A stretch of 64,000 nucleotides of DNA from Pseudarthrobacter sp. GA104 (GTDB taxonomy: Bacteria; Actinomycetota; Actinomycetes; Actinomycetales; Micrococcaceae), in contig NZ_WOWL01000001.1 of the NCBI RefSeq assembly GCF_009741265.1, positions 3,596,001-3,660,000 on the forward strand, in the 5' to 3' direction. Position 1 is the first letter of the stretch, and each line of letters starts with the position of its first letter. Below are positions 15,986-24,661 of this stretch, piece by piece. Made by a program: the position numbers and the translations under genes. Below the pieces are notes generated by a model that was given only the letters and a program-made list of their open reading frames with translations, was not told where the DNA came from and did no database searches.

Positions 15986-17272
15986 ATGACTGAGACCAAC
16001 AACGCAGCGACCCTGCTCCACGCAGGAGGCGAGCTTAAGCTCCCGCGCATCCAGGTTATTGAAGGGAACGAAGGCTACGACGTTTCCAAGCTGCTGAAGC
16101 AGACGGGCGCAGTCACCTTCGACCCCGGCTTCATGAACACCGCAGCCACCACCTCGGCCATCACCTACATCGATGGCGATGCGGGCATCCTGCGGTACCG
16201 CGGATACCCCATCGAGCAGCTGGCGCAGCACTCCAGCTTTCTCGAAGTGTCCTACCTGCTGATCTACGGCAACCTGCCCACGCCCACGGAACTGGACACG
16301 TTCGACCAGAAGATCCGGCGGCACACCCTGCTGCATGAGGAGCTCAAGGGCTTCTTCGGCGGCTTCCCCCGCGACGCGCACCCCATGCCCGTCCTGTCCT
16401 CGGCCGTATCCGCGCTGTCCACGTTCTACCAGGACTCGCTGGACCCGTTCAATGCAGAACAGGTGGAAGTTTCCACAATCCGCCTCATGGCCAAGCTCCC
16501 GGTCATCGCGGCGTACGCGCACAAGAAGTCCATCGGCCAGCCCATGCTGTACCCGGACAACTCCCACAACCTTGTGGAGAACTTCCTGCGCCTCAGCTTC
16601 GGGCTTCCGGCGGAGCAGTACGAGGTGGACCCGGTCGTCGCGAAGGCACTGGACCTGCTGCTCATCCTGCACGCGGACCACGAGCAGAACTGCTCCACCT
16701 CCACGGTGCGGCTGGTGGGTTCCTCCAACGCCAACCTCTTCGCCTCAGTGTCCGCAGGCATCAACGCGCTCTTTGGCCCCGCCCACGGCGGCGCCAACGA
16801 GGCCGTGCTCAAGATGCTTCGCCAGATCCAGGCCGACGGCACCAAGCCCGAGGACTACATGGAGAAGGTCAAGAACAAGGAAGACGGCGTCCGCCTCATG
16901 GGCTTCGGGCACCGCGTCTACAAGAACTACGATCCGCGCGCCAAGATCGTCAAGGCCACGGCCCACGAGATCCTCACCAAGCTCGGCGGCAACGACGAAC
17001 TGCTGGACATCGCCCTCCGCCTGGAAGAGAAGGCGCTGAACGATGACTACTTCATCCAGCGCAAGCTCTACCCGAACGTGGACTTCTACACCGGCCTGAT
17101 CTACAAGGCCATGGGGTTCCCGGAGAAGATGTTCACGGTCCTGTTCGCCATCGGCCGCCTTCCGGGCTGGATTGCCCAGTGGCGCGAAATGATCAGCGAC
17201 CCCAACACCAAGATCGGCCGCCCCCGCCAGCTGTACATCGGTGAGCCCGAGCGCGACTACCCGGTCCGCTAG
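15986..17272 (+). CDS. gltA: Citrate synthase
   Basis: 428-aa type II citrate synthase, which condenses oxaloacetate and acetyl-CoA at entry to the TCA cycle. Catalytic regions are visible: LHADHEQNCSTSTVRLVGSS with the first His, LMGFGHRVYKNYDPRA with the second His and the Arg, and PNVDFYTGLIYKAMG with the Asp. FGPAHGGANEAVLKML is the usual family segment between them. The ATG at 15986 follows GAAGGGGA. A five-codon ORF (ATG at 15972) ends in a TGA that overlaps the gltA start as ATGA, which could couple translation. The gene is convergent with galE. Confidence 0.97.
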   Translation: MTETNNAATLLHAGGELKLPRIQVIEGNEGYDVSKLLKQTGAVTFDPGFMNTAATTSAITYIDGDAGILRYRGYPIEQLAQHSSFLEVSYLLIYGNLPTPTELDTFDQKIRRHTLLHEELKGFFGGFPRDAHPMPVLSSAVSALSTFYQDSLDPFNAEQVEVSTIRLMAKLPVIAAYAHKKSIGQPMLYPDNSHNLVENFLRLSFGLPAEQYEVDPVVAKALDLLLILHADHEQNCSTSTVRLVGSSNANLFASVSAGINALFGPAHGGANEAVLKMLRQIQADGTKPEDYMEKVKNKEDGVRLMGFGHRVYKNYDPRAKIVKATAHEILTKLGGNDELLDIALRLEEKALNDDYFIQRKLYPNVDFYTGLIYKAMGFPEKMFTVLFAIGRLPGWIAQWREMISDPNTKIGRPRQLYIGEPERDYPVR

Positions 17273-17322
17273 TCCCCACTCCCTCGCCGGTGCGGGCCCG
17301 CCCACCGGCTCCAGTACGACGA

Positions 17323-17353
17323 CGGCCGCCCACCTTCCTGAGGTGGGCGGCCG
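17323..17353. terminator. Bidirectional 13-bp hairpin between gltA and galE
   Basis: CGGCCGCCCACCT (17323-17335) pairs perfectly with AGGTGGGCGGCCG (17341-17353). It lies between converging genes. No long T tract is present. Confidence 0.7.
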
Positions 17354-17373
17354 ACGTCGTTAATCCCATCGAG

Positions 17374-17421
17374 TGCTCCGCAGTTGTCGTTTAGGCGTAA
17401 CAAAACGACAACTTCGGAGCA
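17374..17421. repeat. 19-bp inverted repeat with TTGTCGTTT core
   Basis: The arm at 17374-17392 and the arm at 17403-17421 pair with a single mismatch around a 10-base loop. The core TGTCGTTT/AAACGACA also forms the hairpin at 39556-39603. It sits just downstream of the galE stop, in a convergent intergenic region. Confidence 0.8.
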
Positions 17422-17434
17422 ATCGGTGGGCAGG

Positions 17435-18448
17435 TCAGGAGGCGTAGCCCTGGGGGTTGTTTTTCTGCCAGCGCCAGTGGTCCTCGCACATCTGGTCCAC
17501 TGTCTTGGTGGTGGACCAGCTGAGGTCGGCCAGGGCGGAGGTTGCGTCGGCCCAGAAGGCCGGGAGGTCGCCGGCGCGGCGGCCGGTGATCTCATAGGGG
17601 ATGGGCCTGCCCACAGCCTTCTCGAACGAGCGGAGGACTTCCAGGACGGAGGAGCCCTTGCCGGAGCCCAGGTTCCAGCGGAACACACCGGCGCGGTCCG
17701 CCACGTGGTTCAGTGCGGCCACGTGGCCCTCGGCAAGGTCGACGACGTGGATGTAGTCGCGCAGGCATGTGCCGTCGGGCGTGTCATAGTCGCCGCCGAA
17801 CACCATGAGCTTTTCGCGGCGGCCCACGGCCACCTGGGCGATGAACGGAACCAGGTTGTTGGGGATCCCTTGGGGGTCCTCGCCGATCCGGCCGGAGGGG
17901 TGGGCGCCCACCGGGTTGAAGTAGCGCAACAGGGCAATGTGCCAGCGGGTGTCGGCTGACCCGAGGTCCGAGAGGATGTCCTCGATCTGCTCCTTGGTGC
18001 GGCCGTAAGGGTTGTTGGCCCCGATCTCCATCTTTTCGACATAGGGGATGGGGTTGTGCTCGCCGTAGACCGTGGCTGAGGAGCTGAAGACGATGGACCG
18101 GACATCGTGGCGGTCCATCACCCGGATGAGGTTCAGGGTCCCTACCAGGTTGTTGTAGTAGTACTTGAGCGGCTCACGGACGGACTCGCCCACGGCTTTC
18201 AGCCCTGCAAAGTGGATCACGGCGTCAATGGCGCCGGCGGCGAAGACCTTTTCGACGGCGGCCTCGTCCACGAGGTCGACATTATGGAACTCGGCAGTCT
18301 TCCCGCTGAGTTCGGCTACCCGCCGGAGGGACTCTTCACTGGAGTTGACCAGGTTGTCGATGACCACGACGTCATGGCCGGCTTCCTGCAGGGACAAAAC
18401 AGTGTGGGAACCAATGTAGCCGGTGCCTCCGGTGACGAGAATTTTCAT
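17435..18448 (-). CDS. galE: UDP-glucose 4-epimerase
   Basis: 337-aa short-chain dehydrogenase-type epimerase interconverting UDP-glucose and UDP-galactose, for cell-surface sugars and galactose use. The NAD-binding motif GGTGYIGSH is at residues 7-15. The catalytic set is the Ser in VFSSSATVYGE plus Tyr148 and Lys152 in NNPYGRTK. LRDYIHVVDLAEGHVAAL and the full length match GalE. No other Leloir genes are adjacent. It is divergent from the TetR gene, with 134 bases between starts. Confidence 0.94.
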   Translation of the reverse strand: MKILVTGGTGYIGSHTVLSLQEAGHDVVVIDNLVNSSEESLRRVAELSGKTAEFHNVDLVDEAAVEKVFAAGAIDAVIHFAGLKAVGESVREPLKYYYNNLVGTLNLIRVMDRHDVRSIVFSSSATVYGEHNPIPYVEKMEIGANNPYGRTKEQIEDILSDLGSADTRWHIALLRYFNPVGAHPSGRIGEDPQGIPNNLVPFIAQVAVGRREKLMVFGGDYDTPDGTCLRDYIHVVDLAEGHVAALNHVADRAGVFRWNLGSGKGSSVLEVLRSFEKAVGRPIPYEITGRRAGDLPAFWADATSALADLSWSTTKTVDQMCEDHWRWQKNNPQGYAS

Positions 18449-18582
18449 GCCTCAACGCTATCCCAACAACACGTGCCGCCGCCGCTGCGTCCCGGATGCC
18501 GGGCAAGAAGGATGCTGCCCGAAGTGCGGCTGCACGGCATGCCGCGCCCCGCGGAAGAACACATCCGTGCTAAATACAAGTA

Positions 18583-19185
18583 GTGCCCAAAATCGTAGAT
18601 GCCGAAGCCCGGCGCCAGGACGTGGTCGAAGCCGTTCTCCGGATCATCGCAGGTGACGGGCTGGAGCGGGCCTCGCTGCGGGAAGTCGCCGATGAGGCCG
18701 GGCTGGCTGTCGGTTCCGTCCGGCACTACTTCTCCGGGAGCGAGGAACTGCTCTCCTTCTCCTTCGCAGTGGTAGTGGACCGCATCGTGGGCCGCCTTGG
18801 AGCATCCCTGCCTGCGGTACACGATGCAGTGCCCGGTTCCGCCGAGCACCGCGAGGCAGTGTTAACCCTGCTGTGCGGAATCCTGCCCCTGGATGAGCAG
18901 CGGGCGCTGGAGGCGTGCGCCTGGATGGCGTTCAAGAATGCTGCACGGGTCAGGCCGTTCCTTGCCACTGAGGCAGACCGGAGCCACCGCGAGGTGGCTG
19001 TCATCGCGGGGCGGGTGGTTAGCGCCTTAATGCCGCAGGACGAGCCGCAGGACAGCCTCGTGCTGGAGGCGGAGCGCCTCCTGGCGACGCTCGACGGGCT
19101 GTGCATGCATGCGCTGCTGCAACCCGGATGGATGACCCGCGAAATGTGCGTTGACGTCCTGGAACGGCACCTCGACGGGATGTGA
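18583..19185 (+). CDS. TetR family transcriptional regulator (BetI-like)
   Basis: 200 aa from a GTG start. The N-terminal DNA-binding domain has VVEAVLRIIAGDGLERASLR and the helix-turn-helix VADEAGLAVGSVRHYFSGSE, closest in style to the BetI/TetR_C_6 group. The C-terminal ligand-binding part is not diagnostic. No ribosome site is evident, and a TAAATA lies 6 bases before the GTG, so the mRNA may be leaderless. The target is unknown; the divergent galE is the only gene sharing the promoter region. Confidence 0.82.
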   Translation: MPKIVDAEARRQDVVEAVLRIIAGDGLERASLREVADEAGLAVGSVRHYFSGSEELLSFSFAVVVDRIVGRLGASLPAVHDAVPGSAEHREAVLTLLCGILPLDEQRALEACAWMAFKNAARVRPFLATEADRSHREVAVIAGRVVSALMPQDEPQDSLVLEAERLLATLDGLCMHALLQPGWMTREMCVDVLERHLDGM

Positions 19186-19286
19186 TGCCAGCCACTAACG
19201 TGGGCATTGAGGGGAATACACTGATTAGCAGGGGGCGCTGCCCGGTCACCCAACCCCGGTGCGGGCACACCACGGAAGGACGTCGG

Positions 19287-19898
19287 ATGCATCAGACAAG
19301 CGGCACCAGGTGGCAAATCACCACGGACACGTCAGGGCCCATGATGATAGCCCTGTACGTCCGGGATACTGCAGGGCTTGACGGGGCAGGTCAGCCATCG
19401 TTGTCGCATGCAGCGCCCAAGGTCCGCCGCGCCGACCATTCGCACCTGACCGCCGACGTTGGTGGTTTGAGTGCCCTGAAGACGGAGTGGGAAGCCTGGT
19501 GGGAACAGCTGCTCAAAGCCCACCCCCAGACGTCCCCTGAATTGTCACCGCCGAACTTCGAGGCCTTCGGCAATTCGCCCGCGCTGCAGCGGGTGCTGCA
19601 GGCACACTTCGGTGCTGCCCTTACCTGGGCGCGGGAGCGCAGGAGTGAGTACGCCGAGATTGAGGCGGAGCGTGCTGCCACTGGAGCTGACCAGATTCTT
19701 GAGGACATGGTGGATGACAGGCTGATGGAGGTGGGCCGTGATTCCCGTGACTTCAAGCTGACCATCATCGAGCTGCCGTTGAACGAACAGCGGGCCTGGT
19801 ACATGGAGCCGGACAAAATCATCATGAGCAACAAGCTGATGGGCGAGCCGGAGCTATTCCGCAGCTACGTCCAGCCAGTGGTGGAGATCCTGGTCTAG
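19287..19898 (+). CDS. Conserved-looking hypothetical protein
   Basis: 203 aa from the ATG at 19287, chosen because GGAAGGA lies 6 bases upstream; a frame starting at 19182 is open but overlaps the TetR gene and has no ribosome site. I do not recognise the family. The N-terminus (WQITTDTSGPMMIALYVRDT) is followed by a Trp-rich helix (LKTEWEAWWEQLL), then acidic and Arg-rich helices, and it ends in WYMEPDKIIMSNKLMGEPE. There is no signal peptide or membrane segment, so it should be cytosolic. Codon use looks like that of its neighbours. Confidence 0.6.
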   Translation: MHQTSGTRWQITTDTSGPMMIALYVRDTAGLDGAGQPSLSHAAPKVRRADHSHLTADVGGLSALKTEWEAWWEQLLKAHPQTSPELSPPNFEAFGNSPALQRVLQAHFGAALTWARERRSEYAEIEAERAATGADQILEDMVDDRLMEVGRDSRDFKLTIIELPLNEQRAWYMEPDKIIMSNKLMGEPELFRSYVQPVVEILV

Positions 19899-19936
19899 GG
19901 ACCTTCCGCCTCTACCTGCCCGCAGCCCGCCGGTCC

Positions 19937-20794
19937 TCAGCTGCGGGCGTCTCCCGCCGCCACCGTGATCCGGACCCCGCCCTCCGGACCCGCAGATTCC
20001 TGCCAGCCGTCCCGCGATGCACGGTTCCAGCTTCTGCCCGCCACCTCGACCCGGGTGACCTCAAAGTCTTTGGCGTTGGCAACCGCCCATTGGGCCACGG
20101 ACCACGCCTGGCTTCCCGCGGCCTCGACCACCAGGGTCGCACCGTCGACAGTTGTTTCCAGCGGGCCGTACGCCTGGTCCAGCTCGGCGGACACTGTTGC
20201 GGCGTCGCCGCCGGTGCCGGCCGCCCGAAGGGTGCATTGGACGGCCTCGGGCGTCTGGCCGCTCAGGCCGGAGGCAAAAGTCCGTCCCATTTCCTCGTGC
20301 TGCGCGTAGGCGGCGGGGTAGGCGGATCGCTGAACACGCTGGGCTGCCTCGGTAATCTCCAGTGACTCATACCCGGGGATTTTTACCAGGGCATCGTAGA
20401 AGGCGTTCGCTGCATAGTACGGATCCATGATCTGCGCCTCGGTTCCCCACCCTTGGGAAGGACGCTGCTGGAACAGCCCGCGCGAATCCGGGCCGGCCTG
20501 GTCTCCGTGCTCAATGTTCCGCAGCTTGGACTCCTGCATGGCGGTGGCCAGCGCTATGCTTGCTGCCCGCGGCGGAAGTCCGCGCTGCACGGCAACAGCA
20601 GTGATCAGCGAGGCATAGACGGCCTGGTCCGGGGCCAGCTCGGATGTCCGTTCATCAATGACGGCCCTGCAGCGTTCCGAAACGAGGGTTTCGGAACGCT
20701 GCAGGAAGAACACGGCCGAGTAGATGCCGCCGGCTACGAGTGCCAGGGTGAGCACCAGTACCGCGAGGGTGCGCAGGCTGCGTCTTCGTGCCAT
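19937..20794 (-). CDS. Membrane-anchored lysozyme-like / lytic transglycosylase-type protein
   Basis: 285 aa. A basic N-terminus (MARRRSLR) and one hydrophobic helix (TLAVLVLTLALVAGGIYSAV, residues 9-28) suggest an uncleaved anchor with the rest outside the cell. The middle part has a lysozyme-like pattern: IALATAMQESKLRNIEHGD with candidate catalytic Glu88, DSRGLFQQRPSQGWGT, and DPYYAANAFYDALV. The C-terminal 90 residues are unassigned. A role in peptidoglycan turnover is inferred from the fold pattern. Codons 31-43 form a perfect 17-bp hairpin. It follows dapD in the same direction with only 6 bases between them, so the two may be co-transcribed. Confidence 0.7.
   Translation of the reverse strand: MARRRSLRTLAVLVLTLALVAGGIYSAVFFLQRSETLVSERCRAVIDERTSELAPDQAVYASLITAVAVQRGLPPRAASIALATAMQESKLRNIEHGDQAGPDSRGLFQQRPSQGWGTEAQIMDPYYAANAFYDALVKIPGYESLEITEAAQRVQRSAYPAAYAQHEEMGRTFASGLSGQTPEAVQCTLRAAGTGGDAATVSAELDQAYGPLETTVDGATLVVEAAGSQAWSVAQWAVANAKDFEVTRVEVAGRSWNRASRDGWQESAGPEGGVRITVAAGDARS
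20667..20704. repeat. Perfect 17-bp inverted repeat inside a coding region
   Basis: CTGCAGCGTTCCGAAAC (20667-20683) and its exact reverse complement (20688-20704) are separated by four bases. It covers codons 31-43 of the 19937-20794 gene, right after the membrane anchor. Confidence 0.9.
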
Positions 20795-20800
20795 GAAGGA

Positions 20801-21823
20801 TCAGTTGGCGTGCAGGGCGTCGTTCAGCTCCACGGTCTGGCCCTGGCGGGGGAGGACCTCCACCGCGCCCGTGGTGGAGTTGCGGCGGAACAGCAGGTTG
20901 GGCACGCCGGACAGCTCCGCGGCCTTGACGATCTTGGTGGTGTCTTCACCCACCTCATCCTTTGGTCCCGGGATGCGGACGCGGGTTCCCGCCGTCACGT
21001 ACAGCCCGGCCTCAACCACCGAATCGTCACCGATGCTGATGCCGACGCCTGAATTGGCGCCCAGCAGGACCCGCTCGCCGATGGTGATTTTTTCCTTGCC
21101 CCCGCCGGACAGCGTGCCCATGATGGAGGCTCCGCCGCCGACGTCACTGCCGTTGCCGGTCACTACGCCGGCCGAGATGCGGCCTTCCACCATGGAGGTG
21201 CCCAGGGTTCCGGCATTGAAGTTGACGAAACCTTCGTGCATCACGGTGGTGCCTTCGGCCAGGTGGGCACCGAGGCGCACGCGGTCGGCGTCGGCAATCC
21301 TTACACCGGTGGGCACCACGTAGTCCACCATCCGCGGGAACTTGTCAATGCCGTAGACAGTGACGGCGCCACGGCGCCGCAGCCGCGCGCGGGTGAGCTC
21401 GAAGCCCTCCACCGGGGCGGGGCCGAAGTTGGTCCACACGACGTTGGGCAGGTTGCCGAAGATGCCGTCCAGGTTGATGGTGTTGGGCTTGACCAGGCGG
21501 TGCGAGAGGAGATGCAGGCGCAGGTACGCATCGGCGGTATCGGCCGGGGCCTCATCGAGGTGGATCTGGACAAAAACCACTTTCTGTTCCGTGCCGCGGT
21601 CCTCATCGGCGCCGTTCTTGGCGATCAGGGTGAGGGACTCATCCGCGTTCTCAACGGAACGCAGGTTTTCGGCGGCAACACCGAGGGCCGGTGCCGGAAA
21701 CCACACGTCCAGTACGGTGGCGTCACCGGTGGAAATGGTGGCCAGGCCGAACCCGTAGGCAGAGCGTTCGTCGGTGGTTGCGTTCGAGGTTTCGGGCACG
21801 GCGGAAGAAGCAGTCTCAGTCAT
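20801..21823 (-). CDS. dapD: 2,3,4,5-tetrahydropyridine-2,6-dicarboxylate N-succinyltransferase
   Basis: 340-aa actinobacterial-type DapD, which transfers succinyl from succinyl-CoA to tetrahydrodipicolinate in diaminopimelate and lysine synthesis. The C-terminal half is a left-handed beta-helix with hexapeptide repeats: [55 protein letters not shown]. This form is longer than the E. coli enzyme and matches Rv1201c in type. ATG at 21821-21823. It is divergent from dapE, with 50 bases between starts, so the pathway steps share a promoter region. Confidence 0.95.
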   Translation of the reverse strand: MTETASSAVPETSNATTDERSAYGFGLATISTGDATVLDVWFPAPALGVAAENLRSVENADESLTLIAKNGADEDRGTEQKVVFVQIHLDEAPADTADAYLRLHLLSHRLVKPNTINLDGIFGNLPNVVWTNFGPAPVEGFELTRARLRRRGAVTVYGIDKFPRMVDYVVPTGVRIADADRVRLGAHLAEGTTVMHEGFVNFNAGTLGTSMVEGRISAGVVTGNGSDVGGGASIMGTLSGGGKEKITIGERVLLGANSGVGISIGDDSVVEAGLYVTAGTRVRIPGPKDEVGEDTTKIVKAAELSGVPNLLFRRNSTTGAVEVLPRQGQTVELNDALHAN

Positions 21824-21861
21824 GGCCCCAGTCTATCGAGGGGCAGCGACAGGGTCCGAAC

Positions 21862-21867
21862 TAGACT
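21862..21867 (+). promoter_or_regulatory. -10 box (TAGACT) of a probable leaderless promoter for dapE
   Basis: TAGACT is followed by GGCTTC and then the GTG start at 21874, a 6-base gap. Transcription would start at or beside the G of GTG. No Shine-Dalgarno is present. Confidence 0.6.
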
Positions 21868-21873
21868 GGCTTC

Positions 21874-23010
21874 GTGACTGCCGAAACCACTCCGGACCCT
21901 TCCACCTTGACGCTCGACCTCCGCCAGGACGTTGCGCTCCTTACAGCCGCCATTATGGACATCAACAGTGTGTCCGGCAATGAAACGGAACTGGCGGACG
22001 CCATAGAAGCCGCGCTGCAGGGAATTCCCCAATTGAGCGTGCTCCGGGACGGGGATTCGATGATCGCCCGGACTGAGTTGGGCTGTGCGGAACGGGTCAT
22101 CCTGGCGGGGCATCTGGACACCGTCCCGCTGCCCCTGGCGGATGGTGCGAAGGGGACCGTGCCCTCCACCTGGGGATCCGGTGTTCCCGGCAAAGGGATC
22201 CTGTACGGCCGCGGCGCGACGGACATGAAGGGCGGCGTCGCGGTGCAGCTTGCGCTGGCCGCCACAATGTTCGACGACGGGGCCTCGCCGAAGCGGGACG
22301 TCACCTTTGTCTTTTACGACCACGAGGAAGTCGAGGCCGTCAAGAGCGGCCTTGGGCGGCTGGTGCGGAACCACGGCGACCTGCTGGGCGGCGATTTCGC
22401 GATCCTGCTGGAACCAACCCACGGGACGGTGGAAGGCGGCTGCAACGGCACCAGCCGGTTTGAGGTGACGACGGTGGGGGAGTCTGCCCACTCAGCACGC
22501 GCGTGGATGGGCCGCAACGCCATCCACGCTGCGGCGCCCGTCCTGGAGAGGCTCGCAGCCTACCGGCCGGCAACAGTCAACGTGGACGGGCTGGAGTACC
22601 GGGAGAGCCTCAACGCGGTAAGGATCAACGGCGGCACTGCCGGAAACGTCATTCCGGACCGGTGCGTGGTGGAGATCAACTACCGCTTCGCCCCGGACAA
22701 GACGCCGGACCAGGCCGAAGCCGTGGTGCGGGAACTCCTTGAGGGATTCGACGTGGTCCGTACCGATGCCGCCGCCGGGGCCCGGCCCGGCCTCCACCAC
22801 CCCGCCGCGGCATCCTTCGTTGCGGCGGTGGGGGCCGAGCCGAAGCCCAAGTACGGCTGGACTGACGTCGCGCGCTTCAGCGAGCTGGGGATCCCGGCGG
22901 TGAACTTCGGCCCCGGCGACCCGCTGCTGGCGCATAAGGACAACGAGCACGTCGATGCTGAAGCCATTCGTACGTGCCTGCGGGCACTGAAGGACTGGCT
23001 GGCAGGCTAG
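21874..23010 (+). CDS. dapE: Succinyl-diaminopimelate desuccinylase
   Basis: 378-aa M20-family zinc amidohydrolase, which hydrolyses N-succinyl-LL-DAP to LL-DAP. Metal and catalytic motifs are in order: LAGHLDTVPLP, GRGATDMKGGVAVQ, the Glu pair in FYDHEEVEAV, EPTHGTVEGGCNGTSRFEV, the dimerisation-lid sequence GESAHSARAW, and the C-terminal His in LLAHKDNEHVD. DapE and DapD are adjacent and divergent here. A strong terminator follows. Confidence 0.95.
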   Translation: MTAETTPDPSTLTLDLRQDVALLTAAIMDINSVSGNETELADAIEAALQGIPQLSVLRDGDSMIARTELGCAERVILAGHLDTVPLPLADGAKGTVPSTWGSGVPGKGILYGRGATDMKGGVAVQLALAATMFDDGASPKRDVTFVFYDHEEVEAVKSGLGRLVRNHGDLLGGDFAILLEPTHGTVEGGCNGTSRFEVTTVGESAHSARAWMGRNAIHAAAPVLERLAAYRPATVNVDGLEYRESLNAVRINGGTAGNVIPDRCVVEINYRFAPDKTPDQAEAVVRELLEGFDVVRTDAAAGARPGLHHPAAASFVAAVGAEPKPKYGWTDVARFSELGIPAVNFGPGDPLLAHKDNEHVDAEAIRTCLRALKDWLAG

Positions 23011-23035
23011 GTCCGCCAGGCCTCGCACCCCGTTA

Positions 23036-23077
23036 AAAAGCAGTGGCCCGGATCCTACGATCCGGGCCGCTGCTTTT
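23036..23077. terminator. Strong bidirectional terminator between dapE and gluD
   Basis: AAAAGCAGTGGCCCGGATC and GATCCGGGCCGCTGCTTTT pair over 19 bases with one wobble position and a four-base loop. There is an A run before and a T run after, so it works for both converging transcripts. Confidence 0.9.
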
Positions 23078-23088
23078 GGTGGGACCGC

Positions 23089-23928
23089 CTAGGGCGCTCC
23101 GGCCTCAACTGCGGCGGGCTCCGCCTTGGCCATTCCGCCCGCGGCCTTCTTGGATCCGCGGCGCTCGATCCACACCGCGAGGCGGGAAACGCCGATGTTG
23201 ATGGCGATGTAGATGGCGGCGGCGACAAAGAAGATGGGGAACAGGAACTGGGTGCCCAGGAAGTCCGCCATCACCTGCACAGCGCGCAGTAGCTCGCCGT
23301 ACGCCACGATGTAGCCGAGCGAAGTGTCCTTCAGCAGGACCACCATCTGCGCCACCAGGGAGGGCATCATGCGACGGATCGCCTGCGGAAGCTCGACCTG
23401 CATGCGGGACTGGAAGCTCGTCAGGCCAATGGCCAGCCCGGCCTCACGCTGCCCCTTCGGCAGCGACTGGATGCCGGCCCGGATGATTTCGGCGAACACG
23501 GCTGAGTTGTAGAGCACCAGGCCGGTGACAACGGCAATGAACGGCGAGGTACCGAAGCCCAGCAGGACGAACAGCATCATCAGGACCACGGGCATGCCGC
23601 GGAGGAACTCCAGCACCACGCGGGTGGGGATCCTGATGAAGGCCGCATCAGAGATGCGCAGCAGGCAGAGGAGCAGGCCCAGGGGGAAGGCGATAACCGC
23701 CGCCAGGGCTGCTGCGCTCAGGGTGGCGCCGAGGCCGTTGGCCAGGAGGGTCCACACGTCGCCGCGGGTGAAGATCTGCCAGCGTCGGCCTTCGAAAATT
23801 CCCTGCTGCGCGAGGGTCATGACAATCCACGCCAGCAGGCCGAGGATCAGCACGGAACCGGCGATCGAAGCTATCAGGGAGACGCGCCGGGCCTTGGGGC
23901 CGGGAACGTCATAAAGGACTGAGCTCAT
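23089..23928 (-). CDS. gluD: Glutamate-type amino-acid ABC transporter permease GluD
   Basis: 279-aa membrane subunit of the polar amino-acid importer family (HisMQ type). It has a cytoplasmic N-terminus, a helix at about residues 20-40, and a TM core. The conserved loop QSLPKGQREAGLAIGLTSFQ is followed by LPQAIRRMMPSLVAQMVVLL, the docking site for the ATPase. The C-terminus is basic (IERRGSKKA). The start overlaps the end of gluC by ATGA. The order A-B-C-D on one strand matches gluABCD of Corynebacterium glutamicum. Confidence 0.85.
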   Translation of the reverse strand: MSSVLYDVPGPKARRVSLIASIAGSVLILGLLAWIVMTLAQQGIFEGRRWQIFTRGDVWTLLANGLGATLSAAALAAVIAFPLGLLLCLLRISDAAFIRIPTRVVLEFLRGMPVVLMMLFVLLGFGTSPFIAVVTGLVLYNSAVFAEIIRAGIQSLPKGQREAGLAIGLTSFQSRMQVELPQAIRRMMPSLVAQMVVLLKDTSLGYIVAYGELLRAVQVMADFLGTQFLFPIFFVAAAIYIAINIGVSRLAVWIERRGSKKAAGGMAKAEPAAVEAGAP

Positions 23929-24575
23929 CGGGCAATCGCCACCTTTCGTTCCACCGTGCTGGCGAGGATGCCCAGCGGAACGGTGAGGAGCAGATAGAAG
24001 AATGCAGTACCCAGCAGCACCGCGATGACGGCGTCACCGTTGGCGTTGGCCAGTTGCCGGCCGTAGCCGAAAAGTTCCAGCACAAAGAACGCACCGGCCA
24101 CGGACGAGTTTTTCACCAGGGCGATCAGGATGTTGATCAGCGGCGGGATCACCGTCCTCAAGGCCTGCGGCAGGATGATGAGGGACAGCACCTGGCTGAA
24201 CTTCATGCCAATACTGCGGGCGGCTTCAGCCTGTCCCACCGGGACACTGTTGACACCAGAGCGGACAGCTTCGGCGATGAACGCTGCGGTGTAGGTACTG
24301 AGGGCAATGATCGCGGCAATCTCGAACTGCTCAAACTTGACCCCGAGGCGGGGGAGCACGACGGCCGCGAAGAAGAAGGCGATGGTCAAGGGTGTATTCC
24401 GGAGAACCTCGACGTAGACGGTGCTGAAGCCGCGCAGGGCAGCAACCGGGGAAACCCTGGCAGCCGCAAGGAGCGTGCCCAACACCAGCGCGATGATCCC
24501 GGATACGGCTGAAAGAAAGAGGGTACGGAGAAAACCGTTCCAGTACAGGGGCAGGTTTTCAAGAATGACGTCCAT
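23925..24575 (-). CDS. gluC: Glutamate-type amino-acid ABC transporter permease GluC
   Basis: 216-aa membrane subunit starting MDVILENLPLYWNGFLRTLF. It has the HisM/GlnP pattern: VYVEVLRNTPLTIAFFFAAV, the docking loop NSVPVGQAEAARSIGMKFSQ, then LPQALRTVIPPLINILIALV. It pairs with GluD as the heteromeric channel. 86 bases separate it from gluB upstream, with no clear terminator there. Confidence 0.86.
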   Translation of the reverse strand: MDVILENLPLYWNGFLRTLFLSAVSGIIALVLGTLLAAARVSPVAALRGFSTVYVEVLRNTPLTIAFFFAAVVLPRLGVKFEQFEIAAIIALSTYTAAFIAEAVRSGVNSVPVGQAEAARSIGMKFSQVLSLIILPQALRTVIPPLINILIALVKNSSVAGAFFVLELFGYGRQLANANGDAVIAVLLGTAFFYLLLTVPLGILASTVERKVAIAR

Positions 24576-24661
24576 AGGATCCTTCGGCTCTGGGAGTGGA
24601 CGGAAGTGAAGGCGTGGCGTTGCCGGGACCGGCGGGCCGGTCCCGGCAACGAACGGGCAGC

